Below are positions 38,728 to 47,834 of a stretch of DNA of 64,000 nucleotides, one piece after another. The stretch lies in contig NZ_BAABEX010000029.1 in NCBI RefSeq assembly GCF_039540375.1, positions 62,001-126,000 of the forward strand. The letters run 5' to 3'. This stretch comes from Acidovorax_G lacteus (GTDB taxonomy: Bacteria; Pseudomonadota; Gammaproteobacteria; Burkholderiales; Burkholderiaceae_C). The translations under genes were made by a program, and so were the position numbers. Under the pieces are notes generated by a model. It saw only the letters and a list, made by a program, of their open reading frames with translations, had not been told where the DNA came from and searched no databases. Positions within the stretch are counted from its first letter, which is position 1, and the number at the start of each line of letters is the position of its first letter.

Positions 38728-41174
38728 TGTTCCCACACGACCTGTTCGCCGAGCCGCCCGCGCCGGCGGAACCCCCGCAGTCCGCTCCACCATCGGCCTC
38801 GCCTCTGCTGGCCCACCTCAACCCCGAACAACTGGCCGCCGTCACGCTGCCGCGCGGCCATGCGCTGATCCTGGCCGGTGCGGGCTCGGGCAAGACGCGC
38901 GTGCTCACCACGCGCATCGCCTGGCTGCTGCAAAACGGCTACGCCACGCCCGGCGGCATCCTGGCCGTCACCTTCACCAACAAGGCGGCCAAGGAAATGG
39001 TCACGCGCTTGTCGGCCATGCTGCCGATTCAGGTGCGCGGCATGTGGATCGGCACCTTCCACGGCCTGTGCAACCGGCTGCTGCGCGCGCACCACAAGAC
39101 GGCCGGGCTGCCGCAGAGCTTTCAGATCCTGGACACGCAAGACCAGCTCTCGGCCATCAAGCGCCTGTGCAAGCAGTTCAACGTGGACGAGGAGCGTTTT
39201 CCGCCCAAGCAACTGGCTTATTTCATTGCCGGTTGCAAGGAAGAGGGCATGCGCCCCGGCGACGTGCCCGCGCACGACGCCGACAGCCGCAAGAAGGTGG
39301 AGATCTACCAGCTGTATGAGGAGCAATGCCAGCGCGAAGGCGTGGTGGATTTCGGCGAGCTGATGCTGCGCAGCTACGAGCTGCTGCGCGACAACGACGC
39401 CGTGCGCGCCCACTACCAACGGCGTTTTGCGCACATCCTGGTCGATGAGTTTCAGGACACCAACCGTCTGCAGTACCTGTGGCTCAAGCAGATGGCGGGC
39501 GACGTGGTGGACGGCCGCCTGCACACCTACGGCAGCGTGATGGCCGTGGGCGACGACGACCAGAGCATCTACGCGTTTCGCGGCGCGCGGGTGGGTAACA
39601 TGGCCGACTTCGTGCGCGAGTTTGCGGTGGAGCAGCAGATCAAGCTGGAGCAGAACTACCGCAGCTACAGCAACATCCTCGACTCGGCCAACGCGCTGAT
39701 CAGCCACAACAGCCGCCGCCTGGGCAAGAACCTGCGCACCAACCAGGGCCCCGGCGAGCCGGTGCGCGTGTACGAGGCCCCGACCGACCTGGCCGAAGCC
39801 CAGTGGATGGTGGACGAGATCAAGCAACTGGTGCGCAACGACGGCCACGCGCGGCGCGAGATCGCGGTGCTCTACCGCAGCAACGCGCAAAGCCGCGTGA
39901 TCGAGTCGGCGCTGTTCAACGCCAGCGTGCCCTACCGCGTGTACGGCGGCCTGCGCTTTTTCGAGCGCGCTGAAATCAAGCACGCGCTGGCCTACCTGCG
40001 GCTGCTGGAGAACCCGCACGACGACACCAGCTTTCTGCGCGTGGTGAACTTTCCGCCCCGCGGCATTGGCGCGCGCACGCTCGAAGTGCTGCAAGACGCC
40101 GCGCGCCAGGCTGGGTGCTCGCTGCACGACGCCGTAAGCGCCGTGCCCGGCAAGGCCGGGGCCAACCTGGGCGGTTTTGTGGCCATGGTCGATGTGCTGC
40201 GCGAGCAGACCCAAGGCCAGAACCTGCGCTCCATCATCGAGCAGATGCTGCACGCCAGCGGCCTGGTCGAGCACTACCGCGCCGAAAAAGAAGGCGCCGA
40301 CCGCATCGAGAACCTCGAAGAACTCGTGAACGCGGCCGAGAGCTTTGTCACGCAGGAGGGCTTTGGCCGGGATGCCGTGGCGCTACCCATCGATGAGCAC
40401 GGTGCGCCGCTCACGCAAAGCCCGGCCAGCCAGGGGCTGGACCCGAACGCGCCGCTGCTCGATGCGCCGCTGCCCGGCCCCGCGGGCATCGTGGACGCCG
40501 ACACGGGTGAAACCCTGTCGCCGCTGGCGGCCTTCCTCACGCACGCGGCGCTGGAGGCCGGGGACAACCAGGCCCAGGCGGGCGAAGACGCGGTGCAGCT
40601 CATGACCGTGCACGCCAGCAAGGGGCTGGAGTTCGACTGCGTGTTCATCGGCGGCATGGAAGAAGGCCTGTTCCCGCACGACAACGCCGCCAGCGACCGC
40701 GACGGCCTGGAGGAAGAACGCCGCCTGATGTACGTGGCCATCACGCGCGCGCGCCAGCGCCTGTACCTCAGCCATTCACAGACCCGCCTGCTGCACGGGC
40801 AGACGCGCTACAACGTGCGCAGCCGCTTTTTTGACGAATTGCCCGAGGGGGCGCTCAAGTGGCTCACGCCGCGCCAGGGCGGGTTTGGCTCTTTTGCTCC
40901 TGATTCAGGAGCTGCTCGTGGTTATCCAGCCAAGGCCGCAGGCGGATTTGGCTTCAAACCTGAGACCTTTGCCAGCCCGCCCGTGCCGCCGCAGAAGGCC
41001 GCGCCCTCGCACGGTCTGCGCGTGGGGCTGGCCGTGTTCCACACCAAGTTTGGCGAAGGCAAGGTGCTGGCCATTGAAGGCACGGGCGACGATGCGCGCG
41101 CGCAGGTGAACTTTCCGCGCCACGGTACCAAGTGGCTGGCGCTGTCGGTGGCCAAGCTCACCGTGGTGGAGTAG
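38727..41174 (+). CDS. UvrD/Rep-family superfamily 1A DNA helicase
   Basis: 815 residues. Walker A GAGSGKTRVL is near residue 53, motif II ILVDEFQDTN near 235, and motifs III-VI follow (VGDDDQSIYAFRGA, EQNYRS, TVHASKGLEFD, YVAITRARQ). It unwinds DNA 3'-5' in repair and replication restart. The C-terminal linker (about residues 720-750) is encoded partly by sequence like the dispersed repeat, and the Tudor-like UvrD C-terminal domain follows (VFHTKFGEGKVL...). The ATG at 38727 gives MFPHDLFAEP. Confidence 0.93.
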   Translation: MFPHDLFAEPPAPAEPPQSAPPSASPLLAHLNPEQLAAVTLPRGHALILAGAGSGKTRVLTTRIAWLLQNGYATPGGILAVTFTNKAAKEMVTRLSAMLPIQVRGMWIGTFHGLCNRLLRAHHKTAGLPQSFQILDTQDQLSAIKRLCKQFNVDEERFPPKQLAYFIAGCKEEGMRPGDVPAHDADSRKKVEIYQLYEEQCQREGVVDFGELMLRSYELLRDNDAVRAHYQRRFAHILVDEFQDTNRLQYLWLKQMAGDVVDGRLHTYGSVMAVGDDDQSIYAFRGARVGNMADFVREFAVEQQIKLEQNYRSYSNILDSANALISHNSRRLGKNLRTNQGPGEPVRVYEAPTDLAEAQWMVDEIKQLVRNDGHARREIAVLYRSNAQSRVIESALFNASVPYRVYGGLRFFERAEIKHALAYLRLLENPHDDTSFLRVVNFPPRGIGARTLEVLQDAARQAGCSLHDAVSAVPGKAGANLGGFVAMVDVLREQTQGQNLRSIIEQMLHASGLVEHYRAEKEGADRIENLEELVNAAESFVTQEGFGRDAVALPIDEHGAPLTQSPASQGLDPNAPLLDAPLPGPAGIVDADTGETLSPLAAFLTHAALEAGDNQAQAGEDAVQLMTVHASKGLEFDCVFIGGMEEGLFPHDNAASDRDGLEEERRLMYVAITRARQRLYLSHSQTRLLHGQTRYNVRSRFFDELPEGALKWLTPRQGGFGSFAPDSGAARGYPAKAAGGFGFKPETFASPPVPPQKAAPSHGLRVGLAVFHTKFGEGKVLAIEGTGDDARAQVNFPRHGTKWLALSVAKLTVVE
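40894..40945 (+). repeat. Dispersed-repeat-like sequence inside the UvrD/Rep helicase gene
   Basis: TTGCTCCTGATTCAGGAGC forms a perfect 7-bp stem (GCTCCTG/CAGGAGC) in the place of the usual GCTAT/ATAGC, followed by TGCTCGTG and, after a gap, GGCGGATTTGGCTT, the tail seen in other copies. The frame stays open through it. Confidence 0.55.
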
Positions 41175-41312
41175 CCGGCGACGGGGCGCGGGCCACGCGG
41201 CGCCCGCCAGCCCTGGCGCGGCTGTCATCGCGCCGACACACAAGCGTCACGGCCGCGTCATGGCCGGTTTCTACGCTGCGAGGGTTTTGTTTGAACCCCC
41301 ACGAGGAACCCC

Positions 41313-43547
41313 ATGACCCATCGCGCCGATGCGGCTGCGCCTGCAGCCATCGACTTCAACAACGAGAACGCCAACACCAGCGCCAACCCCACGTTCGAGG
41401 CTGTGCTGGACGCACGCCTGTCGCGCCGCGGTCTGCTGCGCGGCGGCGTGGGCAGCGTGGGTGCGGCCGTGCTCGGCGGCTTCAGCCTGTCGGCCTGTGG
41501 TGGCGGCAGCGACCCCGCCCCTGCGCCCGCACCGGCCCCGGCGCCTGGTCCCAAGCTGCTGGGCTTTGACGCCGTGCCCAAGAGCCTGGCCGACAACGTG
41601 CTCGTGCCCGCCGGCTACACCGCCAGCGTGCTGTTCGCGCTGGGCGACCCCATGGCCGCTGGCGTGGCCGCCTTCAAGAACGACGGCACCGACACCGGCT
41701 TTGACCAGCGTGCGGGCGACCACCACGACGGCATGGAATGGTTTGGCCTGGGCGCCGACGGCCGCCGCAACGACAGCGCCACCGAGCGCGGCCTGCTGGG
41801 CATCAACCACGAAGCCACCACCGACGAAAAGCTCTCGTCCTTCTTCCTGCACGCCGATGGCGGCACCAGCACGCTGCCGCGCCCGGCCGCCGAGGTGGAC
41901 AAGGAAGTGGACATCCACGGCGTGGCCGTGATCGAAGTCGCCAAGACCGCAGGCAAGTGGGCCTATGTGCCGGGCTCGGCCCTGAACTTCCGCCTGACGG
42001 CGCTCACGCCCATCGACATTGCCGGCCCGGCCCGCGGCCATGCGCAACTGGTCACCAAGTATTCGCCGCAGGGCACCGCCACGCGCGGCACCCTCAACAA
42101 CTGCGGCACCGGCAAGACGCCGTGGGGCACCTTCCTCACGGGCGAAGAAAACTGGTTCGGCTACTTCACCCGCAGCGCCACCGACGACGCCGCCCGCGGC
42201 AACGACAAGAGCGTGACCTCGCTGCGCCGCTACGGCCGCAACCAGGGTGCGGCCTCGCGCCACGGCTGGGAAACCGGCGGCACGGCCGACAAGTACCAGC
42301 GCTGGAACAACAGCAAGACCGGCACCTCTGCCGACGGCAGCGACGACTACCGCAATGAGATGAACGGCTTTGGTTACATCGTCGAAGCCGACCCCTACGA
42401 CAAGACCCGCCGCGCCAAGAAGCGCACGGCCCTGGGCCGCTTCGCGCACGAGAGCGCGGCCTTCGGCAAGGTGGTGGCCGGCCAGCCGCTGACGGTGTAC
42501 ATGGGCGACGACTCGCGCGGCGAGTACATCTACAAGTTCGTCTCGAACGCGCTGTGGAGCGACGCCGACGCCAACGCGGCTGACCGCCTGGCCGTGGGCG
42601 ACAAATACCTCGACAGCGGCAAGCTGTACGTGGCCAAGTTCAACGCCGACGGCACGGGCCAGTGGGTGGAACTGAGCCTTGCCAACAGCGCCATTGCCAA
42701 CTACAGCGCCTACAAGTTTGCCGACGCCGGCGACATCGCCATCAACACCCGCCTGGCCGCCGACGCCGTGGGCGCCACCAAGATGGACCGCCCCGAGTGG
42801 AACGCCGTGAACCCCGCCAACGGCGAGATCTACTTCACGCTCACCAACAACAGCAACCGCAGCGTGAACCCCACCGGCAGCCAGTACCTGCCCGACGCTG
42901 CCAACCCGCGCGCCTACACGGACATGAAGGGCACGAGCGCTCAAAACGGCAACCCCAACGGCCACCTGGTGCGCCTGAAGGACGGTACGGCCAACAACTT
43001 CACCTGGGACGTGTACCTGTTCGGCGCGGAAGCCGGTGCCGACGGCGGCATGGTCAACATCTCGGCGCTCACGGCCGAGAACGACTTCTCCAGCCCCGAC
43101 GGCCTGGTGTTCAGCAAGGCCACCGGCATCTGCTGGATCCAGACCGACGATGGCGCCTACACCGACGTGACCAACTGCATGATGCTGGCGGCCATTCCCG
43201 GCCAGGTGGGCGACGGTGGCAAGAAGACGTTGAGCTACACCAAGGCCGACGGCAGCAAGCTGGACGTGACCACCTACGTCGGCAAGGCCGCCACGCCCAG
43301 CACGCTCAAGCGCTTCCTGGTTGGCCCCAAGGGCTGCGAAATCACCGGCATGGCCGAGACGCCCGATGGCAAGGCGATCTTCGTGAACATCCAGCACCCG
43401 GGCGAAAGCACGCCGATGGCGAGCGTGACCGACCCGACCAAGTACCAGAGCCAGTGGCCTGCCAATGCGGGCTATGGCGCTGGCAAGCGTCCGCGTTCAG
43501 CCACCATCGTCATCACCAAGAACGATGGCGGCGTGATCGGCTCCTGA
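41313..43547 (+). CDS. PhoX family alkaline phosphatase-like protein, Tat-exported lipoprotein
   Basis: 744 residues. The twin-arginine motif SRRGLLRGG is near residue 36, followed by a hydrophobic stretch and the lipobox LSAC, then a (AP)n spacer, so the mature protein is probably exported folded and lipid-anchored. The DUF839/PhoX body has GINHEATTDE, WGTFLTGEENW and the late SPDGLVFSKATGICWIQTDD. PhoX enzymes are calcium/iron-dependent phosphomonoesterases that release phosphate. GAGGAACC precedes the ATG. A terminator and a large palindrome follow. Confidence 0.88.
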   Translation: MTHRADAAAPAAIDFNNENANTSANPTFEAVLDARLSRRGLLRGGVGSVGAAVLGGFSLSACGGGSDPAPAPAPAPAPGPKLLGFDAVPKSLADNVLVPAGYTASVLFALGDPMAAGVAAFKNDGTDTGFDQRAGDHHDGMEWFGLGADGRRNDSATERGLLGINHEATTDEKLSSFFLHADGGTSTLPRPAAEVDKEVDIHGVAVIEVAKTAGKWAYVPGSALNFRLTALTPIDIAGPARGHAQLVTKYSPQGTATRGTLNNCGTGKTPWGTFLTGEENWFGYFTRSATDDAARGNDKSVTSLRRYGRNQGAASRHGWETGGTADKYQRWNNSKTGTSADGSDDYRNEMNGFGYIVEADPYDKTRRAKKRTALGRFAHESAAFGKVVAGQPLTVYMGDDSRGEYIYKFVSNALWSDADANAADRLAVGDKYLDSGKLYVAKFNADGTGQWVELSLANSAIANYSAYKFADAGDIAINTRLAADAVGATKMDRPEWNAVNPANGEIYFTLTNNSNRSVNPTGSQYLPDAANPRAYTDMKGTSAQNGNPNGHLVRLKDGTANNFTWDVYLFGAEAGADGGMVNISALTAENDFSSPDGLVFSKATGICWIQTDDGAYTDVTNCMMLAAIPGQVGDGGKKTLSYTKADGSKLDVTTYVGKAATPSTLKRFLVGPKGCEITGMAETPDGKAIFVNIQHPGESTPMASVTDPTKYQSQWPANAGYGAGKRPRSATIVITKNDGGVIGS

Positions 43548-43618
43548 TGCCCTGGCCCGCCCTGCGGCATGGACCGCGGGGTGTGGCGGGTCACATGCTT
43601 GGGGCGTGTGGCCTTTGC

Positions 43619-43653
43619 AACCCGGCGGTGCTTGCACTGGCCGGGTTTTTTTT
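43619..43653 (+). terminator. Terminator of the PhoX-family gene
   Basis: AACCCGGC (43619-43626) pairs with GCCGGGTT (43640-43647), followed by eight T residues. Confidence 0.92.
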
Positions 43654-43682
43654 GTGGGTGTGGGGAGGGTGGGCTTGAGGTG

Positions 43683-43919
43683 TTTTGGGCTGTTCGTGCT
43701 TGTTTTTGAAGCACGAGCAGCTATCAAATTCATAACAATTGGCTCGGTTGGGCTGGTTGGCGGTGGTTGTCCGCTGTTCTTGTGCTGTGGTCCGGAGCCG
43801 GGCGCACGTCCCGGCTCCGGACCACAGCATTAACAAGCGGCAACTACCGCCACCAACAACCAAATGCTATGGATTTCATAGCTGCTCGTGCTTGCCTACT
43901 AGGCACGAGCAGCCCAAAA
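43683..43919. repeat. Large imperfect palindrome made of two inverted dispersed-repeat copies
   Basis: The left 60 bases (43683-43742) match the reverse complement of the right 60 (43860-43919) at 48 of 60 positions by hand count. In the centre, 43783-43802 and 43810-43829 are perfect 20-base complements with a 7-base loop. Copy F (minus orientation) is at 43685-43740 and copy G (plus) at 43865-43920. The layout resembles REP doublets (REPINs). Confidence 0.85.
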
Positions 43920-44004
43920 CCCTTCGAACCCAACCCGCTGCAATTTCACCTGCGAGCTCAAAACAGGCCTGGCTCCGTCACCGAGAGCCAGCCCTGCAAG
44001 GCCA

Positions 44005-44841
44005 TCAGGCCACCGGGCCGTCCGGCCCATCGAGCCGATCGGTCATCCCCGCGCTGCCCGGTGCGTAGGGCGCCTCGAAGCAGTCGCGGAAGGTGTAGAC
44101 CACCGAGGTCAGGAACATTGCGGCCAGCATCATCGCGGCGGCCACCATGATGCTGCCGGCCATCATCGGCGGCAGGCCTACCAGGGTCAGCAGGGTCGAG
44201 GCCACGCTGATCACGATGCCTGCGGCCATGAACACGCCAAACCAGGTGAAGCCGAACGCGAGGAACGCACGCCAGTTGCGCCAGCAGGCCACCAGGCTGA
44301 AGAACAGGCTCTTGACCGGCGGCACGCCGTGCCAGTGCACCAGCCCCGGCGCGTGCCAGAACAGCAGCGACAGCGGCACGTACAGCAGCATGGCCGCCCA
44401 CATCGCGTACTGGAAGGCGGGTTCCGCCGCCGTCTCGGGCGTGAGGCGCTGGCCGCCCAGGTACACGTTGGCAAAGGTGCCGCCGTCGATCAGCGCCGAC
44501 ACACCCACCAGGCCCAGAAAACCCACCGCATAGATGGCACCGAGCGTGAGCATGGCGCGCAGGCGCTGTTTGCCGGTGCGAAACGCCACCAGCAGCAGCG
44601 CCGGGGTGGGAAACCGGCCCTCCGAGGCCTCGGCCGCAGCCACCATCATGGCCAGCGTGGCCGAGGGCAGCAGCGCCAGCGCCAGGGCCGGGCCCACCAG
44701 CGGCACCATGGTGGCGATCGACATGGCAGCCATGGTCATGAAGAACAGGGCGGCCAGGGCCAGGGGCTGGCGCCAGAAGGTCCGGGTGCCGAGCTTGACC
44801 CACTCGAGGCCAGCGCGCGCGGGAACGATGCGGAGTTTCAT
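44005..44841 (-). CDS. BPSS1780-type membrane protein
   Basis: 278 residues with six or more membrane helices. It starts MKLRIVPARAGLEWVKLGTRTFWRQPLALA, the characteristic opening of the BPSS1780 family of beta-proteobacterial membrane proteins, whose function is unknown. A cytoplasmic C-terminal tail follows. The ATG at 44841 is used; the longer frame is antisense to thrB. It lies 116 bases after thrB on the same strand and may be co-transcribed. Confidence 0.85.
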   Translation of the reverse strand: MKLRIVPARAGLEWVKLGTRTFWRQPLALAALFFMTMAAMSIATMVPLVGPALALALLPSATLAMMVAAAEASEGRFPTPALLLVAFRTGKQRLRAMLTLGAIYAVGFLGLVGVSALIDGGTFANVYLGGQRLTPETAAEPAFQYAMWAAMLLYVPLSLLFWHAPGLVHWHGVPPVKSLFFSLVACWRNWRAFLAFGFTWFGVFMAAGIVISVASTLLTLVGLPPMMAGSIMVAAAMMLAAMFLTSVVYTFRDCFEAPYAPGSAGMTDRLDGPDGPVA

Positions 44842-44957
44842 GGATGTGTGGCGGAAAAGCGGGGCACGCGCTGCGGCGTGCCTGCGGCCAGACTGTACCC
44901 GAGCCCCCATGGCCCGGGGCGTGGCGGGTGCTTGGGGGCGGGTGGGCGGCGGGGCCC

Positions 44958-45911
44958 TCAGGCCAGGCGCAGCGGGTGCGCAATGCGCTGCTGCAGCACG
45001 CGCTCGAAGTGCGTGGGGTCGTGCGGCTTGAGCATCGAGGCTTCGCGCGGCAAATAAAAGTCCCACAGCCGCGAGATCCAGAAGCGCAGCGCCCCCGCAC
45101 GGGCCATGGCGGGCAGCAGTTCGCGTTCGGCCGCGGTGAGCGGGCGCACCGCCTGGTAGGCGTCGATCATCGCCTGGGCGCGGGGGGCGTCGTGTACCCC
45201 CGTGGGCAGGTCGATGCACCAGTCGTTCAGGCACACGGCCAGGTCGAACAGCCAGGTGTCCACGCCCGCAAAGTAGAAGTCGAAGAAGCCCGTAAGCGTC
45301 TCGCCCTCGAACATCACGTTGTCGCGGAACAGGTCGGCGTGCACCGGGCCGCGTGGCAGCGCCGCGTAGGCGGGAGAGGCCGCCACATGGTTCTGGTAGG
45401 CCAGTTCCGCGCGCAGCAGGGCCTGCTGGGGCTCGCCGATGTGCGGCAGCACCACGGGCACGGTGTCGTTCCACCAGGGCAGGCCGCGCAGGTTGGGCTG
45501 CTGGCGGTCGTAGTCGCGTCCTGCCAGGTGCATGCGCGCCAGCATGCCGCCCACCGCCGCGCAGTGCACGGCCTGGGGCGCGAGCTGGCTGCGGCCGCGC
45601 AGCTTGTTCACCACCGCGGCGGGCTTGCCACACACGGTGTGCAGGATCTCGCCATGCTTGTCGGCGCACGGGTCGGGCACTGGAATGCCGCTATGCGCCA
45701 GGTGCTTCATCAGGTGCAGGTAAAACGGCAGCTGCTCGGCCGTGAGGCGTTCGAACAGCGTGAGCACGTACTCGCCGCGGTCGCTGGTGAGGAAGTAGTT
45801 GGTGTTCTCGATGCCGCCCTCGATGCCGCGCAGCTCCACCAATTCACCCAGCTGCAGGGTGCGCAGCAGTTCTCGGGCCTGGGGGTTGGAGACTTCGGTA
45901 AAGACGGCCAT
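44958..45911 (-). CDS. thrB: Homoserine kinase, APH-fold type
   Basis: 317 residues starting MAVFTEVSNPQARELLRTLQLG. The phosphotransferase-fold catalytic loop GPVHADLFRDNVMF is near residue 188 and the Mg-binding GFFDFYFAGVD follows. This is the aminoglycoside-phosphotransferase-like homoserine kinase common in beta-proteobacteria and pseudomonads, unrelated to the GHMP enzyme of E. coli. It phosphorylates homoserine for threonine synthesis. It lies between a DUF2782 gene and the BPSS1780-type gene. Confidence 0.93.
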   Translation of the reverse strand: MAVFTEVSNPQARELLRTLQLGELVELRGIEGGIENTNYFLTSDRGEYVLTLFERLTAEQLPFYLHLMKHLAHSGIPVPDPCADKHGEILHTVCGKPAAVVNKLRGRSQLAPQAVHCAAVGGMLARMHLAGRDYDRQQPNLRGLPWWNDTVPVVLPHIGEPQQALLRAELAYQNHVAASPAYAALPRGPVHADLFRDNVMFEGETLTGFFDFYFAGVDTWLFDLAVCLNDWCIDLPTGVHDAPRAQAMIDAYQAVRPLTAAERELLPAMARAGALRFWISRLWDFYLPREASMLKPHDPTHFERVLQQRIAHPLRLA

Positions 45912-46010
45912 GGCAGGGCAGCAGGATCAGGTCAGACAAGGGGCGAGGGATTGGCACGCCCCAACGAGCGGCATGCGGGTGGCCCCTGCGGTCTGCAGGG
46001 GCGCGGTGTG

Positions 46011-46382
46011 TCAGAACTTCATCACGTTCCACACGCGCGGGGCGGTGCTGGTTTCGGCCCCGTTGAGGCTGCCGCTGCGGCCGCGCGCGCCGTCGGACGA
46101 CTGCACTTCGTATGCGGGCAGGTCGCCGGTCTTGGGCTGTACGGTGATGGTCTGCGTCTGGCCGCCCACGCGCAGCTCGTCGACGCGGCTGCCGCCGTCT
46201 TCGATCTGGATGCGCTGGGTGCGTTGGTTCAGGCGCCCCGGCTCCTGATCTGCAACGGCCAGCGGCTCACGCCCGCTGGCTGCGCCCTGGGGGGCGGTCG
46301 GGCTGGGGTTTTGGGCCAGTGCGGGGCTGCTGGCAAGGGCCAGCAGCATCAGGGTGTGGACAAAGGAGTGGGCAGCGCGCAT
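46011..46382 (-). CDS. DUF2782 family periplasmic protein
   Basis: 123 residues with a signal peptide ending near residue 23 (ASSPALAQ). The mature part has IQIEDGGSRVDELRVGGQTQTITVQP and ends APRVWNVMKF, matching the DUF2782 layout. Function is unknown. In related genomes it sits between polA and thrB, as here, apart from the inserted serine hydrolase gene. The ATG at 46382 is used. Confidence 0.82.
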   Translation of the reverse strand: MRAAHSFVHTLMLLALASSPALAQNPSPTAPQGAASGREPLAVADQEPGRLNQRTQRIQIEDGGSRVDELRVGGQTQTITVQPKTGDLPAYEVQSSDGARGRSGSLNGAETSTAPRVWNVMKF

Positions 46383-46510
46383 GGGGCCGATTGTAGGCGG
46401 CGTGCCTAGGCGGCTTGCCGGTCGCGGGTGGCCGTGCGGGGGGCGGCCGGGGCGGCAGCGGGGCGCGGCACGCCCTGCGCGCCCGGGCCTGGGCGCGCGC
46501 CCGTCACGGG

Positions 46511-47722
46511 TTACTTCTTCTGCGCTGCCTCGTCGTCCACGGCTTTCTGCACGGCCTTGTAGAAGGCCTCGCGCGCCGGGAAGGCCACCGGGTCGCTGGC
46601 ACCGCCCGCCCAGTTGGCATTGGAGGCAATCACCAGCTTGCGGGCCGGGTCGATGAAGATGCCCTGCCCAAAGATGCCGCGCGCGGCAAAGCTGCCGTCG
46701 TCGTACGTCCACCACTGGTAGCCGTAGCCGCGGCCCGCCTGGCCAATGTCGGCCTGCCGGGTGGTGGCCTGCTGCAGCCAACCCTCGGGCACGGTGCGCT
46801 GGCCGCTTGCGGTGGCGCCGTCCAGGATGAACAGCCCGAACCGGGCGTAGTCGCGGGCAGCCGCCTGGATGCAGCAGCCGCTGATTTCCTGCCCCGTCTT
46901 GCTCAGGATCCAGGTGGCCTGCTGCTCCATGCCTGCGGGCTTCCAGATCTTTTCTTCGAGGTACTGCGACAGCGGCTTGCCCGTGGCCTGGCTGATCAGA
47001 ATGCCCACCAGGTTGGTCTCGCCGGTGCTGTAGAGCCAGCGCTCGCCTGCAGGCGCGGCGCGCGGCAGCTGGCGCAGGTAGCTCACCAGTGCGTCCACTC
47101 CGGGCTCGGTCGGCTTGTGGTTGTTGAACTTCGCCACGTCGGAGTTGGGATCGCCGTAGTCTTCGTTCCAGCGCACGCCCGAGGTCATGGTCAGCAGCTG
47201 GCGCACGCTCACGTCGTCATAGGCCGATCCCTTCATCTGCGGGATGTAGACGCTGACCTTGTCGTCCATGCTCTTGATATGGCCGTCGGCAATGGCCGCG
47301 CCGACCAGCGTGGAGGTGAAGGACTTGGCCACCGAAAAGCTGGTCCAGCGGCCTGCGGCGTCAAAGTCCAGGCCATAGCGCTCCAGGCGCAGCTTGCCGT
47401 CGTGCACGATCAGCAGCGCACTGCTGCGCTGGGCGGCCATGTAGGCGTCGATGTCGGGCAACTGCGCCAGCGGCGGGCCCGGCGGCAGCGGGCGGGGCGT
47501 GCTGCTCGGCTGCACGGAGCGCCACTTGGCCAGCAGCGCAATGCGGTCCAGCGCGCGGAAGGCGGCGTCGCGCTGCGGCACGCTCCAGAACAGCAGGTCG
47601 CGGTTGGTGGGCACGGTCTTGAGCAGGCCGCGGGTTTCCTTGTCCAGGCTGAACCAGCCGGCCGTACCGGCCACCACCACGGCCAGCAGCGCGCCCAGCG
47701 CGAATTTTTTCAGGGGCTTCAA
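46511..47722 (-). CDS. Serine hydrolase of the beta-lactamase / class C family
   Basis: 403 residues from a TTG at 47722. An N-terminal membrane anchor (ALGALLAVVVAGTAGWF) precedes the domain. The catalytic SxxK motif is SVAK within TSFSVAKSFTST, the YxN position reads YSTGE, and a GQG-like motif replaces KTG (IFGQGIFID). This fits esterase- or peptidase-like members rather than a true antibiotic lactamase. GAGGAG lies just upstream of the TTG; an ATG at 47770 would add 16 residues. Periplasm-facing and membrane-anchored by inference. Confidence 0.8.
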   Translation of the reverse strand: MKPLKKFALGALLAVVVAGTAGWFSLDKETRGLLKTVPTNRDLLFWSVPQRDAAFRALDRIALLAKWRSVQPSSTPRPLPPGPPLAQLPDIDAYMAAQRSSALLIVHDGKLRLERYGLDFDAAGRWTSFSVAKSFTSTLVGAAIADGHIKSMDDKVSVYIPQMKGSAYDDVSVRQLLTMTSGVRWNEDYGDPNSDVAKFNNHKPTEPGVDALVSYLRQLPRAAPAGERWLYSTGETNLVGILISQATGKPLSQYLEEKIWKPAGMEQQATWILSKTGQEISGCCIQAAARDYARFGLFILDGATASGQRTVPEGWLQQATTRQADIGQAGRGYGYQWWTYDDGSFAARGIFGQGIFIDPARKLVIASNANWAGGASDPVAFPAREAFYKAVQKAVDDEAAQKK

Positions 47723-47821
47723 CAGATGACTCCTCAGACGGTATGCGATGCAGGCGCCCATTGGACACAAGCAGCGGTGGGCGGTGTGAGCGGGCTAACC
47801 CGCGCGACCCGTGGGTCTGTG

Positions 47822-47834
47822 CACAATCCGGCCA
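47822..47834 (+). promoter_or_regulatory. -10 box directly before polA
   Basis: CACAAT (47822-47827) ends 6 bases before the ATG with the spacer CCGGCC. No Shine-Dalgarno is visible. Confidence 0.4.

Larger units (their letters stand above)
43548..44004. other. 457-base gene-free region after phoX
   Basis: It contains the PhoX-gene terminator (43619-43653) and then a large imperfect palindrome (43683-43919) built from two oppositely oriented copies of the dispersed repeat around a 20-bp perfect stem. No protein or RNA gene is seen. Confidence 0.8.

Noticed and set aside
41271..43397. 708-residue minus-strand open frame opposite the PhoX-family gene
   Set aside because: It is a shadow of the PhoX frame, with no start signal and valine/glycine/histidine-rich noise.
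46511..47722. Antibiotic-resistance class C beta-lactamase
   Set aside because: SVAK is present, but YxN and KTG positions are not those of true AmpC enzymes (YSTG and GQG), so an esterase or peptidase relative is more likely.
46415..47833. 473-residue upstream extension of the polA frame
   Set aside because: This part is antisense to the serine hydrolase and reads like composition-biased noise; polA starts at 47834.
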